Shown: positions 9,360-19,297, numbered from the stretch's first letter. The stretch: 56,206 nt of DNA from Culturomica sp. (GCA_031271755.1 JAISVB010000026.1:1-56206), one strand, 5' to 3'. A program made the numbers and translations. Notes: generated from the letters alone by a model not told the origin.

Positions 9360-12300
9360 TTACTTCCGCTTCCTGTCCATCATATAATACACACACGGGA
9401 TGACCACCAGCGTCAGGGCGGTGGCCGAGAGCAGGCCGCCGATCACGGCCAAAGCCATCGGGGAACGCAGGGAAGCCCCCTCTCCGAATCCGAAACACAT
9501 CGGCAACAGGGCCAAAATGGTCGTCAAACTCGTCATGATGATGGGACGGATCCGCTGCTGTCCCGCCTGCATGATCGCCTCCTTCAGTTCCACGCCCTGC
9601 TCCTTCAACTGGTTGATCCGGTCTACGAGGATGATCGAACTGTTCACGGCGATCCCGGCCAGCATGATGATCCCGATAAAAGCCATCATGTTGAGGGTCT
9701 GCCCGGTCAACAGAAAGAGCAAAATAGTCCCGACAAAAGCCAGCGGAATGGTCAGCAGAATGGTAAACGGATGACGAAGCGACTCGAATTGAGAGGCCAT
9801 CACCATGTACACCAGCAGCACCGACAACAGTAAAGCGATCCCCAAGCCGCTGAACGACTCGGCGCGCTTCTCCTCTTCTCCCGTGATCTTGGCCGTGTAA
9901 CGGGCCGGGAAATCCACCCGGGAGATCCGTTCGTTCACCGCCGGAGTGACCCGGCTCAGCGGGTACTCTTTCTGCAACAGGGCCGTTACCCTGCCGACCC
10001 TGTTCTGGTTGTCGCGGGCGATCTCTTTGGGAACCGTCGTCACGGAGAGTTCGGCGATCTCGCCCAGCCGGTATTTTTTATCTCCCTGGTTGATCTCTAT
10101 GTTTTGCAGTTCGGCCAACGAAATTTCCGGCACCCGGATCTCGATGGCGATGGGTTCCCCCTTGTATTCGTAATTTCCGGCGCTTTTCCCGTTCAGTTTG
10201 TCGCTCACCTGTTGGGCGACGGAGGAGATATCTACCCCGTAAATCCCGCTTTTCAGCCGGTCTACGGAGATGTCGACCTCCGGCGCTCCCCGTTCCATGG
10301 AGGTGGCGATATCGTACAGTCCCGGAATGTCTGCGATCTTCTCCTTGATCTCCGTGCAAAGTTCGTCCAGCACCTCGATCTCGTCGCCTTTCACTTCGAT
10401 CACTAACGGGGCGCCTTCCGTGCCGAGCGCGCTTTGCAGGGCGGATTGCTCTTTCTCAAAGGTCATCTCCACACCTTCGGGCACACCGGCATTCTGCAAC
10501 AGGGAAGCGATCAGGTAATCCGCATCCGTCCGGGCCCCTTTGGTCAGTTTTACCCGGATGGCGGCCTGGTGCTCCTCGCCGGCGCGGGCGCCCGCCTCCG
10601 TATCGGTATGGGAAGGGCCGACCAGCGTATAGATCCACTCCACCTCATCTCCTCCCAGCTCCTGAAGCATTTTTTCCACGGAAACCGCCGCATAATCGGT
10701 ATTTTCCAACCGGGTGCCGGTCGGCATGTTCAGTTTCACGGTAAACTCCCGCGATTCGGCGCGGGGCATAAATTCCACCCCGATAAAAGGCAACAGCAAA
10801 TAGGAGGCGACGACCAGGATCAATGCGCCCACTACCACCGTCCGGCGGCGTTCCAGCAACCTGCCGACAAAACGGCCGTATCCGCGGATCTGCACCGATC
10901 TGCTCTCTTTGGTGCTGTTCCCCATAAAGCGGGAAGCCAGCATGGGAATAAAAAGGATTGCCACAAAGAGCGAAGAGAGCAGCGAAAAAGTCACCGTCCA
11001 CGCCTGATCTTTGAACAGCTCGCCGGCCGCTCCCTGAATATAGACGATCGGGAGGAACACAACGATGGTCGTCAACGTAGACGAAGTGATCGCTCCCGCT
11101 ACCTCGGACGTTCCTTTGACGGCCGACTCCTTCACGGAAAGCCCGTTCTCCAGATTCCGGAAAATATTCTCCACCACGACAATGGCGTTGTCCACCAGCA
11201 TCCCCGCCCCCAGCGCCAAACCGCCCAACGTCATGATGTTCATGGACAATCCGTTGAAATACATCAGGTTGAAGGTCGCAATAATGGATACCGGTATGGA
11301 AACACTGACGATCAATGTGGTATTGATGCGCCGCAGGAACAGGTAGAGGACAAAGACTGCCAGCAGGATCCCCATTACCGCGGAATCCTTGACCTCTCCG
11401 ATCGAAGCCCCGATAAACTCCCCCTGGTCGCTGACAACGTGGAATTCGTACCCGGGCATGCTTTTCCGCAATTCGGCCAGCTTGCCCTGAATGTTCTCTA
11501 CCACCTTGACCGTGTTGTACTGGTTTTCCTTGTAAATGCTGATCCCCAGACACCGTTCCCCGTCGAACCGGGCAATGTTGTCCGGCTCCCGGTTGGCCGT
11601 ACGGACGGCAGCGATGTCTTTCAGGTAAACCGGCGCTTTGGTATCTCCGGAACCGCTCTCCGTCCCGGCGGCGGCCGGTTGTTTGAACGCCACGATGATG
11701 TTCCCGATGTCCTCGACGCTCCGGATCAGGTTCACTCCCTTGACCGTGTATTGGATGTCTTCGTTGACAATGGTGCCGCCGGAAACATTCCGGTTGAGGC
11801 TTTCGATCCGGGACGCAATTGCGTCCACCGTCAGCCCGTAGGCTTCCAGCATATAAGCGTCCGTTTTGATCTCGATGTAGGCATTCTCCTGCCCGTTCAA
11901 CTGGATGTCCGCTACCCCGTCCAACCGCACCAGCTCGCTGCGCATGTAATTTTCCGCGATCCGCCGGAGTTCGTTCAGGTCCCTGATCTCGCTGTGGGTC
12001 AGCGCCAGGGTCATGACCGGCATCGCATTCGCATCGTACCGGGAGATCGAAAACGAAGTCACCTCCGGATTCTGCGAAACGGAGGAGAGGCTCCGCTGCA
12101 AATCCAAAAAGGCAGCGTCCATGTCCTGATCCCAGCCGTACTCTACGGTAATGAGGGCCGACCCGGCCATACAACTGCTCTGCACGCTTTTTACCCCGTC
12201 CTGCCGGGCGGCCAGCGATTCGATCCCCTCCACAAACTGCGTTTCGATCTCCTCGGGCGGACGCTCTCCGGCCTGCAGGTCGATGTACAGGGAGGGGTTT

Positions 12301-12425
12301 TTCAGATCCGGGAAGAGATCGGTTCCCAGCTTGTTATAGGAGATGATCCCCAGCAGACATACCGCCAGGGTCATCATCAACACCGTGACGGGATATTTTA
12401 CTGCAAATTTTGTAATCTGGTTCAT
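9360..12425 (-). CDS. RND family multidrug efflux pump, HAE-type inner-membrane subunit
   Basis: At 1021 residues this is full length for AcrB-like pumps. It shows TM1 at residues 9-30 (TVLMMTLAVCLLGIISY), the first periplasmic loop, a TM2-TM6 bundle containing GMLVDNAIVVVENIF near 408, a second large loop, and a TM7-TM12 bundle with IAVNSSIILVD near 940. As in the fused pump, the second Asp of the AcrB TM4 pair is Asn and the TM10 Lys is replaced. Proton-driven export of hydrophobic or toxic compounds from the periplasm or inner membrane is the family role. It lies between the adaptor and the RND-ABC fusion. Paired RND genes behind one adaptor recall heteromeric pumps such as MdtBC. The substrate is unknown. 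Confidence 0.93.
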   Translation of the reverse strand: MNQITKFAVKYPVTVLMMTLAVCLLGIISYNKLGTDLFPDLKNPSLYIDLQAGERPPEEIETQFVEGIESLAARQDGVKSVQSSCMAGSALITVEYGWDQDMDAAFLDLQRSLSSVSQNPEVTSFSISRYDANAMPVMTLALTHSEIRDLNELRRIAENYMRSELVRLDGVADIQLNGQENAYIEIKTDAYMLEAYGLTVDAIASRIESLNRNVSGGTIVNEDIQYTVKGVNLIRSVEDIGNIIVAFKQPAAAGTESGSGDTKAPVYLKDIAAVRTANREPDNIARFDGERCLGISIYKENQYNTVKVVENIQGKLAELRKSMPGYEFHVVSDQGEFIGASIGEVKDSAVMGILLAVFVLYLFLRRINTTLIVSVSIPVSIIATFNLMYFNGLSMNIMTLGGLALGAGMLVDNAIVVVENIFRNLENGLSVKESAVKGTSEVAGAITSSTLTTIVVFLPIVYIQGAAGELFKDQAWTVTFSLLSSLFVAILFIPMLASRFMGNSTKESRSVQIRGYGRFVGRLLERRRTVVVGALILVVASYLLLPFIGVEFMPRAESREFTVKLNMPTGTRLENTDYAAVSVEKMLQELGGDEVEWIYTLVGPSHTDTEAGARAGEEHQAAIRVKLTKGARTDADYLIASLLQNAGVPEGVEMTFEKEQSALQSALGTEGAPLVIEVKGDEIEVLDELCTEIKEKIADIPGLYDIATSMERGAPEVDISVDRLKSGIYGVDISSVAQQVSDKLNGKSAGNYEYKGEPIAIEIRVPEISLAELQNIEINQGDKKYRLGEIAELSVTTVPKEIARDNQNRVGRVTALLQKEYPLSRVTPAVNERISRVDFPARYTAKITGEEEKRAESFSGLGIALLLSVLLVYMVMASQFESLRHPFTILLTIPLAFVGTILLFLLTGQTLNMMAFIGIIMLAGIAVNSSIILVDRINQLKEQGVELKEAIMQAGQQRIRPIIMTSLTTILALLPMCFGFGEGASLRSPMALAVIGGLLSATALTLVVIPCVYYMMDRKRK

Positions 12426-12450
12426 ATCCTGAATACTTTCCTTACGTTGC

Positions 12451-13509
12451 TCATTTCATCTCTTTTACCCGGCTCCGGTTGCGCAGCCACTCGTATCCCC
12501 TCACCACCACTTTTTCTCCTTTTTCCAATCCTTTTTCCACTTCTGTGTATTTTTCATCGCTGATCCCGGTCACGACCACCCGCTCCTCGGCGGTTGCCTT
12601 GTCCACGGTGAACACCACCTTGCTTCCCCGCCGGGTCGTGATAATATCTTTCGGGATGGACAACACGGAATCCTTCTGCACCGCCACAATATCCGCTTTG
12701 GCAAACATGCCGGGACGCAATTTCAACTGGGGATTCTCTATTTCGATAAAACCGGAAAAGGTCCGGGTATCCTCATTGATGGCCGGAGAAAGCTGGGAAA
12801 TACGCCCTTTCAGGGTATCGGATTTGATGTTGTAGTTCGTGATGTAAACCGACTGTCCGACCGCGATCTTGGGCATCACATTTTCCGGGAATTGGGTCTC
12901 TACGTACATCTTGCTGTAATCCATGATCCCCGCCAGCACCTGTCCCGAAGCCACCTCCACATGCGGGGTGTAATAGGGCAAATTCACCAGTACCCCTCTA
13001 AACGGAGCGGTTACATTCATTTTAGCCAAGGTGATGTAGGCGTTTTCCAACGCGATCTTGGCGTTGATAAAAGCGCTTTCCGCATTGTTGACCTCTTTTT
13101 CGGTCACGCCCCCCTTTTCCAGGATGCTCTTTTGGCCTTCCCACTCCTTCTCGGTCACCTGCACCTGCAATTTTTTGCTCTCCAACTGTACGTTGTTCTC
13201 GTACTCCCTGTTTTCCAGGCGGATGATCACAGCGCCGGCCTCCACCACGTCGCCCAACCGGTACGGTTTCCCCGTCTTCGGGTTCTGCTGCACCACGTAG
13301 AGCCCGTTCACTTCGGATTTCAATTCCACGGTATTGGCGGCTTTGGCCGTCCCGGTCGTTGTCACAAGTTCCTGCAAAGTTCTCAATTGCGCCTCCTCCA
13401 GCCAAACCGGAGTAGTTGTTTCGTTGTTTTGACCCGTCCGGTCTCCTCCGCAGGAGGCAAGAGCTATTCCCAGGCTCAGGAAAACAATCAGCGTAGAAAA
13501 GTTATTCAT
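12451..13509 (-). CDS. RND/ABC efflux periplasmic adaptor lipoprotein (HlyD/membrane fusion family)
   Basis: The 352-residue product begins with a lipoprotein signal (IALASC, Cys at about 20), so it is probably anchored to a membrane by lipid. A lipoyl-like half-motif (TVELKSEVNGLYVV) and its second half (VTAPFRGVLVNLPYYTPHVEVASGQVL) flank an alpha-hairpin rich in Glu, Lys and Gln (about 105-165). A beta-barrel domain and a membrane-proximal domain ending in GEKVVVRGYEWLRN follow. This is the standard adaptor order. It should bridge the inner-membrane pump or pumps to the TolC protein encoded 19 bases upstream. It is the only adaptor in the operon, so it may serve both RND subunits and possibly the ABC modules. 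Confidence 0.92.
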   Translation of the reverse strand: MNNFSTLIVFLSLGIALASCGGDRTGQNNETTTPVWLEEAQLRTLQELVTTTGTAKAANTVELKSEVNGLYVVQQNPKTGKPYRLGDVVEAGAVIIRLENREYENNVQLESKKLQVQVTEKEWEGQKSILEKGGVTEKEVNNAESAFINAKIALENAYITLAKMNVTAPFRGVLVNLPYYTPHVEVASGQVLAGIMDYSKMYVETQFPENVMPKIAVGQSVYITNYNIKSDTLKGRISQLSPAINEDTRTFSGFIEIENPQLKLRPGMFAKADIVAVQKDSVLSIPKDIITTRRGSKVVFTVDKATAEERVVVTGISDEKYTEVEKGLEKGEKVVVRGYEWLRNRSRVKEMK

Positions 13510-13528
13510 GGTATATTTGTTTGATGAT

Positions 13529-15001
13529 TTACCGGTTGGATGTATTAAAGATCTCCGAAGGCAGGTACGATGTATTGCGTTCGAAATCCCACAAAGTCTG
13601 TACTTTCAGGTTCAGCAACTCCAATTTGTAACCGATCAGCGCATTGGTATACGCCTGTTTCGCATCTGTTAACTGCCGTTGGTATTGCTCCAGTTCCATC
13701 CCGGTGATGTTCCCGTTCCGGTACTTTTCCATGTTGATATCGTACGTACGTTCTGCGTTCTCCGCTTTTTTCCGGGTGATGTTGATCTGGCTGATCAGGG
13801 TCGGCAGGTTCCGGCAGATCTGACGGATGCCGAGGACGATCTGCTTTTTCTGCTCTTCAAAGTTTACTTCGTCCGACTCCAGGGCCAGCTCGCTCGATTG
13901 TACCCGGGCTTTTTTGGCGCCCCAGTCAAACAGCGGGATCGTCAGCGACACCCCTACCTGTTCGTTGTCCGTCGGATTGTCGTACATGTTGGGCACTTTG
14001 TCCCCCAAAGCGTTCAATCCCACCCGGGCCGAGATGTTTCCCCGGAATTCGTTTTCCGACTTGGCCCGCACAATGGAAAAAAGATCCCGCTCCAAGGAGA
14101 TCTCCCGCTGCCGTATCTCCATCCGTTGCTCCATACCGTACCTGACGGCATCCGCACTGTTCACTTCGATCGGATTCGCCTCCGTATTGGCCAAAACGGC
14201 AATATCCTGATCCAAAGAGATGCCTATCAGCAATTTGAAATTATCCTTGGCATTCTCGTACGCGATCTCCGCCGAGTAAACGGACGATTCGCTGGTGGCT
14301 AAGTTCACTTCCGCCTGAAACAGCTCCTCTTTCGCCACCAAACCGGCATCCGCCTTGTTTTTGATGATCTCGTAGTTCTGTTGCTGGTTGGCGAATTCGT
14401 CTTTGGCCGTACCCAGATCCTTGAACCGCTGGTAGACCGAATAGAAATTATCCGTCACGTTCTTTTCGATGTTCAACTGCTGCATGGCGTACGTGATCCG
14501 GGCATTTTCCAGGCTCAGCTCCAACTCCCGCAACTGCATCTTAGTACGGTTGTAGGTGAAGATCGGCTGATCCAGACGCAGGGAAACGTTGTGGGAAAAA
14601 GAGGTGTTCGTCCTCCCGGAAGAGCGGTTGTTGGCATCCTGCCAGGAGACATCGTTCACCAAAGAGATGGTTCCGTCCGTCCATTTGATCGGCTGCCGGA
14701 TGCCCAGCGAAGCGGAAGCGCTCATCACCTCGTTGTCGTACCACTCGCTGTTGTAGTTGTCGTACTGATTGGTCCGGGAGTAAGAAAAGGGATTCACATC
14801 TAAGGAGAACTGGGATTTCAGCGAAGCGTTCTGCGCTTTGAGGTTCAGTTCGTTCTGCTGAAGATTGAATTTGCTCTGGATCAATGCCGGACTGTTTTGA
14901 AAAGCGATCTCCAAGGCTCTCTCCAAAGTCAGCACCTCCTGGGCCTGCCCCTTCACCCACAGGCCTGCCAGCAGAATAAACAAAAAGATATACTTACGCA
15001 T
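13529..15001 (-). CDS. TolC-family outer membrane efflux channel
   Basis: A 490-residue protein with a Sec signal peptide (MRKYIFLFILLAGLWVKGQAQ) and two related halves of the outer membrane efflux protein family. The first includes LTLERALEIAFQNSPALIQSKFNLQQNEL. The second includes SLERDLFSIVRAKSENEFRGNISARVGLNALG and VGVSLTIPLFDWGAKKARVQSSE. Long helical stretches and paired barrel strands fit a trimeric outer-membrane exit duct. It lies between the ABC-2/M1-like permease and the adaptor, with 25- and 19-base gaps, which supports one transcript and one envelope-spanning complex. Confidence 0.93.
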   Translation of the reverse strand: MRKYIFLFILLAGLWVKGQAQEVLTLERALEIAFQNSPALIQSKFNLQQNELNLKAQNASLKSQFSLDVNPFSYSRTNQYDNYNSEWYDNEVMSASASLGIRQPIKWTDGTISLVNDVSWQDANNRSSGRTNTSFSHNVSLRLDQPIFTYNRTKMQLRELELSLENARITYAMQQLNIEKNVTDNFYSVYQRFKDLGTAKDEFANQQQNYEIIKNKADAGLVAKEELFQAEVNLATSESSVYSAEIAYENAKDNFKLLIGISLDQDIAVLANTEANPIEVNSADAVRYGMEQRMEIRQREISLERDLFSIVRAKSENEFRGNISARVGLNALGDKVPNMYDNPTDNEQVGVSLTIPLFDWGAKKARVQSSELALESDEVNFEEQKKQIVLGIRQICRNLPTLISQINITRKKAENAERTYDINMEKYRNGNITGMELEQYQRQLTDAKQAYTNALIGYKLELLNLKVQTLWDFERNTSYLPSEIFNTSNR

Positions 15002-15026
15002 ACGGATATTGGTTTTTGGGTTTATG

Positions 15027-18000
15027 CTATCTCATTTTGGTCAATTTCACGGCATCGGCCACTACGTAGGGGGCGGAAACCTTATCGGTCAGGAAGATCA
15101 CCACCTCCCCGGCCGGCAGGGAAAAGTTCCCCAACGAGTACCACCCCTGCTCCGCCTGTTGAAAATCCACCGGAATGGACTCTTTTTCATTGCCGTACAC
15201 AACCGTGTAGGTTTGTGTCTGGCTATTCTGCCTTCTCCTGTTTCTCCGGCCGAACTGGAAACTCTCCAGCTTCGGCACCCAGACGGAAATGTCGTAATAA
15301 CTCCCTGCCGGGATCTCTGCGTGCCACTCCACCGAATTTTTCCCCGATCCCCTGTTTTTGTAATGAGCAAAACGCACCGGCGTACCGTAAAAAGAGTTAT
15401 TGATCGCCGCCGTCCATTTCGAGGGAGCGTAAAAGGGGAGGTAATTCATGTATTTGTCCTCCGGCTCTTTCCGGAACCACGCTTTCAGTTTCTGTTTTTT
15501 GTTGGATTCGACGACCCGGAAGCCGGGGCTTTCGTTGTCGATGATGATCTCCCGGGGGTCCTCCGCAAAGCGCGCACTGTCTACCGGAAAAATACCCCGC
15601 GTCGTATCCTGCACCTCCGTGTCCACCTTCGAGAAGCGGAAAGTAAATTCGCTCGGCAGGGACTGGGAGATGTTGGTATTGATCGTTACCTGGTTCGGCC
15701 GTTCGTCCCGGATCATTTTGATCTCCCGGGCGCTTCGGGCCGGTATGATGAAGTTTTCGGCATCGCCCACGTCCGCAGGTCCACCGCCCCAGACATATCC
15801 TCCGGAAGCTCTACCTCCGTTCTGTACCCGGGCGGTGATGATCCCGTCCACACCCGAGGGGTTGTACGCCTTGAAAGAGATCCGGTATTTGGTCATTTCG
15901 TCGGCCACAACCGTATGGGCTTCCACCTCTTTCAACAGGATCAGGGGAGAGGCGGAAACGGTGTACCAGGTATGGATGTATGCTTCCAGATCCAAGCCGA
16001 AACGCTCCCGGAAAGAGCGGAAGAACTCCACCGCCGGAGTCTCCCGGAAGAGATGCGCCTGGAACCACGCTTTCATAAATGAATCAAAATCCTTTTGGGG
16101 CACCCGGGCGGTGATGTAATTTTTCAGATCGCCGCACTTCAATTTCAGTAATTCGTAAAACACCTTGGGTGTTAATGTGGAATCGGACATCGCCTCTTCG
16201 AAACTGTGCTTTTTCAGGTATTCGTTGGCTCGCTGTTTATTCGTCAGCTCAAAACTGAAAAACCACACCCTCGCGGCGGATTCCGTCAGGCTTTGCAATG
16301 TATTCAGGGCGACGTCCAACACCGGAAAGGTGTCCGAGCGGACAAATTCCGTATGTCCGTAAAACAGGGGAGCGACGTTGAATGGGTTCATCGCCTCGTC
16401 CCAGGAACGCCAGGCGCTCTCCTGGTTAAATGTGCTCATTGCGTATTGATCCAACACCCGGGCCTGTAATTCGTCTTTCTCCAACAGGTCGGCTCCTTCC
16501 TGCCACCTCTTCATCTGCCACTCGCTGGCCCGGAAGTCCGACCGTGTCCGCATTCCTTTTTCCGGCAGGAAGAGGATCTCCGGCATCACCTGTTCCGTGT
16601 ACCCTTTCCAATTTCGGATGTAGCCGGTAAAGGGGAGGGGAGTCTCCGCCAGCACAAATTTATCGAACAGGTAATCCCTGTTCGTCGCCACCTCTATGGT
16701 ATTGCGGATCTGGCGGATCACGGCAGGCAGGGTATCCTGCAAGTCGGTGAAATAGGAGGTAAAATAGTCGTGACCGGGAAAGTGGTAGAGTTCGTAATCC
16801 GTCGAGTCGACCCGGATCGATTTTTTCTCGTAATCCGCCAGCGTCAGGCTGATGCCCGACAACAACGTTTTGTTGGTAAATACCGTCTTTCCGTCGGCCG
16901 CCGTCCCGGTTCCCTGGGAAACGGCCGTCAGGCGCCCGGGGTGTATCACCGTCAATTCGTACCGGGAAAAGTTTTTCCGGATCTTATACGGAGCAGCCGG
17001 ATAGACGGGTGGTTCCGTAACCGGATACCACAAACATTCGGGGGTGAGCAGGGTAAAACGGTCTTCTAAATAAACGTAACGCTTCCCGTAGCGAAAAAAG
17101 GAAAATCCCACTTTGGGATTGGCGAAAAACTCCTCGTCCTCCACATCCACGTAACACACCTCCTCCTCCACCGGCCCGGCGTAGCGGATCAGAAGCTCTG
17201 CCTGCGCTCCGGGCGCTAAAGAGAGGTCGAACTCCGCCGCCTGCCTGTTCCGGACAACGTTCAATTCCCGGCCGTCGCTCTCTGCAGATACAATTTGCAG
17301 GCCGGGGTTGAGGTACAACAGCAGGGAGGAGAGAGGCTCCGCATGGGGATTCTCCACCGTCAGGCGGCTCTCTCCCTGCAGGCGGCCGTCCCGGGGTTCC
17401 ACCGACAGGCGATGCTCCAGTACGCGCGCCCGGGGGTTCTCTCCGTATTGGTTGTAAACGGCGGCATACTCCGACCGGATGGATTTCAAGCGGCTGAAAC
17501 AGGCTAAGTAACGCTGCGCCGCAAAGCCCGCCGAGAGCAGCAAAACAGCGGTCAGCACTCCCAAAACTTTGGTTTTCCAGGGACGATGCGGCAATCGTTT
17601 CATCAAAGCGATCGTCATACAGATAAATCCGATACCGGCCAGCAGATAAACCGATCGTTGAAGCAAAAAGAGCTGCGGATGGGCCAATCCCGTTACGTCC
17701 GAAAAGATGGAGGGGATGTGGACCCCGAAAAAGTCGAACAGGCCGTACTGTTTATCCGTCAGATAGAACAATACCACGCCGATCCATCCGAGTACGACCA
17801 CAAAGGTGACGGCCTGGTTCCTCAGCAGCGTCATGACCGTAAAAGAGAATCCCAGCACAAACCACAGGGAAGGGATCGAAATGGTGAAAAGGTAGAAGAG
17901 GTAGGGTATGGGACTGAAGGGAGAGTTGCTCAAAAAGAGGTTGACAAAAACCGACAGCAGCAGTACCAGGAGGTTCAAACCGGTAAAAACCCGGGTGATC

Positions 18001-18344
18001 CCCCAGACTTTGCCGACAATGTACTCCGCATTGCTCATGGGGCGCACATAGATCACCTCCGCCGTATCCAATTTTTTATCCCGTTTCAGGAAACTTCCCG
18101 CCAGAAATACCACAATGATCGACTGCGCTATGTTGTACGGATAGGTGGTAAAAAAGGGGATAAAGGAGGAGAGCGCCGTGGATTCCCAGGTTTCCTGAGA
18201 GGAGCTGAACAACGTGGTCGACTGCTGCAATTGCGCCAGCACTAATATCAGCAGGATGAGTATGGCAAAGATCCGGAAGAGCCAACTCCTTTTCAGCAGT
18301 TTAACCTCGTACCGGGCGACAACATTGATGGCGTGAAGATGCAT
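15027..18344 (-). CDS. ABC-2 permease fused to an M1 peptidase-like extracytoplasmic region
   Basis: 1105 residues. Residues 1-290 carry about seven hydrophobic segments (TM1 at LFRIFAILILLILVLAQ; the last near FLGVLTAVLLLSAGFAA's position at about 275-295) of the ABC-2 permease type. Residues about 300-870 resemble the beta-sandwich and helical parts of M1 aminopeptidases, as in known Bacteroidetes ABC-2/M1 fusions. The zinc-binding HExxH motif is absent: the region from LAETPLPFTGYIRNWKG onward has no His-Glu pair of that form, so catalysis is unlikely. The C-terminal 100 residues (ending ISVWVPKLESF and VVADAVKLTKM) resemble the golvesin C-terminal-like beta-sandwich. Its ATPase is probably the product of the gene 23 bases upstream. 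Substrate unknown; the outer part might gate or chaperone cargo. Confidence 0.85.
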   Translation of the reverse strand: MHLHAINVVARYEVKLLKRSWLFRIFAILILLILVLAQLQQSTTLFSSSQETWESTALSSFIPFFTTYPYNIAQSIIVVFLAGSFLKRDKKLDTAEVIYVRPMSNAEYIVGKVWGITRVFTGLNLLVLLLSVFVNLFLSNSPFSPIPYLFYLFTISIPSLWFVLGFSFTVMTLLRNQAVTFVVVLGWIGVVLFYLTDKQYGLFDFFGVHIPSIFSDVTGLAHPQLFLLQRSVYLLAGIGFICMTIALMKRLPHRPWKTKVLGVLTAVLLLSAGFAAQRYLACFSRLKSIRSEYAAVYNQYGENPRARVLEHRLSVEPRDGRLQGESRLTVENPHAEPLSSLLLYLNPGLQIVSAESDGRELNVVRNRQAAEFDLSLAPGAQAELLIRYAGPVEEEVCYVDVEDEEFFANPKVGFSFFRYGKRYVYLEDRFTLLTPECLWYPVTEPPVYPAAPYKIRKNFSRYELTVIHPGRLTAVSQGTGTAADGKTVFTNKTLLSGISLTLADYEKKSIRVDSTDYELYHFPGHDYFTSYFTDLQDTLPAVIRQIRNTIEVATNRDYLFDKFVLAETPLPFTGYIRNWKGYTEQVMPEILFLPEKGMRTRSDFRASEWQMKRWQEGADLLEKDELQARVLDQYAMSTFNQESAWRSWDEAMNPFNVAPLFYGHTEFVRSDTFPVLDVALNTLQSLTESAARVWFFSFELTNKQRANEYLKKHSFEEAMSDSTLTPKVFYELLKLKCGDLKNYITARVPQKDFDSFMKAWFQAHLFRETPAVEFFRSFRERFGLDLEAYIHTWYTVSASPLILLKEVEAHTVVADEMTKYRISFKAYNPSGVDGIITARVQNGGRASGGYVWGGGPADVGDAENFIIPARSAREIKMIRDERPNQVTINTNISQSLPSEFTFRFSKVDTEVQDTTRGIFPVDSARFAEDPREIIIDNESPGFRVVESNKKQKLKAWFRKEPEDKYMNYLPFYAPSKWTAAINNSFYGTPVRFAHYKNRGSGKNSVEWHAEIPAGSYYDISVWVPKLESFQFGRRNRRRQNSQTQTYTVVYGNEKESIPVDFQQAEQGWYSLGNFSLPAGEVVIFLTDKVSAPYVVADAVKLTKMR

Positions 18345-18367
18345 ACGGTTGAATGATTTTTATCACA

Positions 18368-19297
18368 TTATTTAAACAGATCCCCGGCCGTCTCTTTGTC
18401 TGCGTACATCTCCATCCGGTCCTGCAACAGATAATCCATGAAATAGACGTAGGCGTGTTCTATGTTGGGGGGGATTTGCTTTCCTCCCATCCCTTCCAGG
18501 TTCTCCGCCACGACCTGGATATCCCATCCTCCGTCCGAAGGAATGGTTGAGATGACCGGGTATTTCTCCTTCATCTCCTTAAATTCCACATCTGTGACAA
18601 ATATTTCCCAGACCTTCCCCTGCGCCAAGTCGATCATGTCGTCCGGGGAGCCTTCGAATTTCAATTGCCCCTTGTTCAGCAGCGCCAGTTTTTTGCAGGT
18701 GCTGGAGATGTCGCCGACAATGTGGGTGGATAGAATGATGATGACATCCTGATCGCTTACTTCCGACAAGATGTTCCGGAAGCGGATCCGTTCTTCCGGA
18801 TCCAAACCGGTTGTGGGCTCGTCCACGATGATCACCTTCGGATGCCCGATAATGGCCTGCGCAATCCCGAGGCGCCGCTTCATCCCACCCGACAGGCGGT
18901 TCGCCCAACGGTCGCGCACATCATACAACCCCACTTTCCGCAACATCTCGTCCACTACCTCTTTGCGTTTCCGAACCCCTTTTATGCCGGCTAATCCCGC
19001 ACCGTAGTCGAGAAATTCCCAGGTTTTGAGTTTTTCAAAAAAGCGGAAATCCTGGGGCAGGTACCCCAGCACCGACCGGATGGCTCTCCGGTCTTTGGCA
19101 ATGTCGTAATCGTCGAAATAGATGGTGCCGGCAGAGGCGCTCTGCAACAGGGTCATGATCCGCATCAGGGTCGTTTTGCCCGCTCCGTTCGGCCCAAGCA
19201 GCCCGAACATGCCCGGTTCTATATCCAAATTCAGGTTGTTCAGAGCCTTGTGTCCGTCCGGATAGATTTTACTCAGCTCTTTGATTCGTATATTCAT
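18368..19297 (-). CDS. ABC transporter ATP-binding protein
   Basis: 309 residues from the ATG at 19297 (MNIRIKELSKIYPDG). A longer in-frame GTG at 19348 would fall at the transcription start predicted for the ECF-type promoter, so the ATG is preferred. Motifs are complete: A-loop KIY, Walker A GPNGAGKTT, Q-loop GYLPQDF, signature LSGGMKRR, Walker B VIIVDEPTTGLDPEE and H-loop STHI. The C-terminal 90 residues are an accessory region typical of ABC-2 export ATPases. It is closely similar to the ATPase half of the fused pump at 4607-9358, which lets one see where that domain is interrupted. First gene of the operon, probably powering the permease encoded next. Confidence 0.93.
   Translation of the reverse strand: MNIRIKELSKIYPDGHKALNNLNLDIEPGMFGLLGPNGAGKTTLMRIMTLLQSASAGTIYFDDYDIAKDRRAIRSVLGYLPQDFRFFEKLKTWEFLDYGAGLAGIKGVRKRKEVVDEMLRKVGLYDVRDRWANRLSGGMKRRLGIAQAIIGHPKVIIVDEPTTGLDPEERIRFRNILSEVSDQDVIIILSTHIVGDISSTCKKLALLNKGQLKFEGSPDDMIDLAQGKVWEIFVTDVEFKEMKEKYPVISTIPSDGGWDIQVVAENLEGMGGKQIPPNIEHAYVYFMDYLLQDRMEMYADKETAGDLFK

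Noticed and set aside
10434-12563. A 709-codon open frame on the plus strand, antisense to the RND and adaptor genes
   Set aside because: It lies opposite genes with clear family motifs, has skewed Arg/His/Gln/Pro-rich composition and no recognisable domain. Long antisense frames are expected from the GC-rich third positions here.
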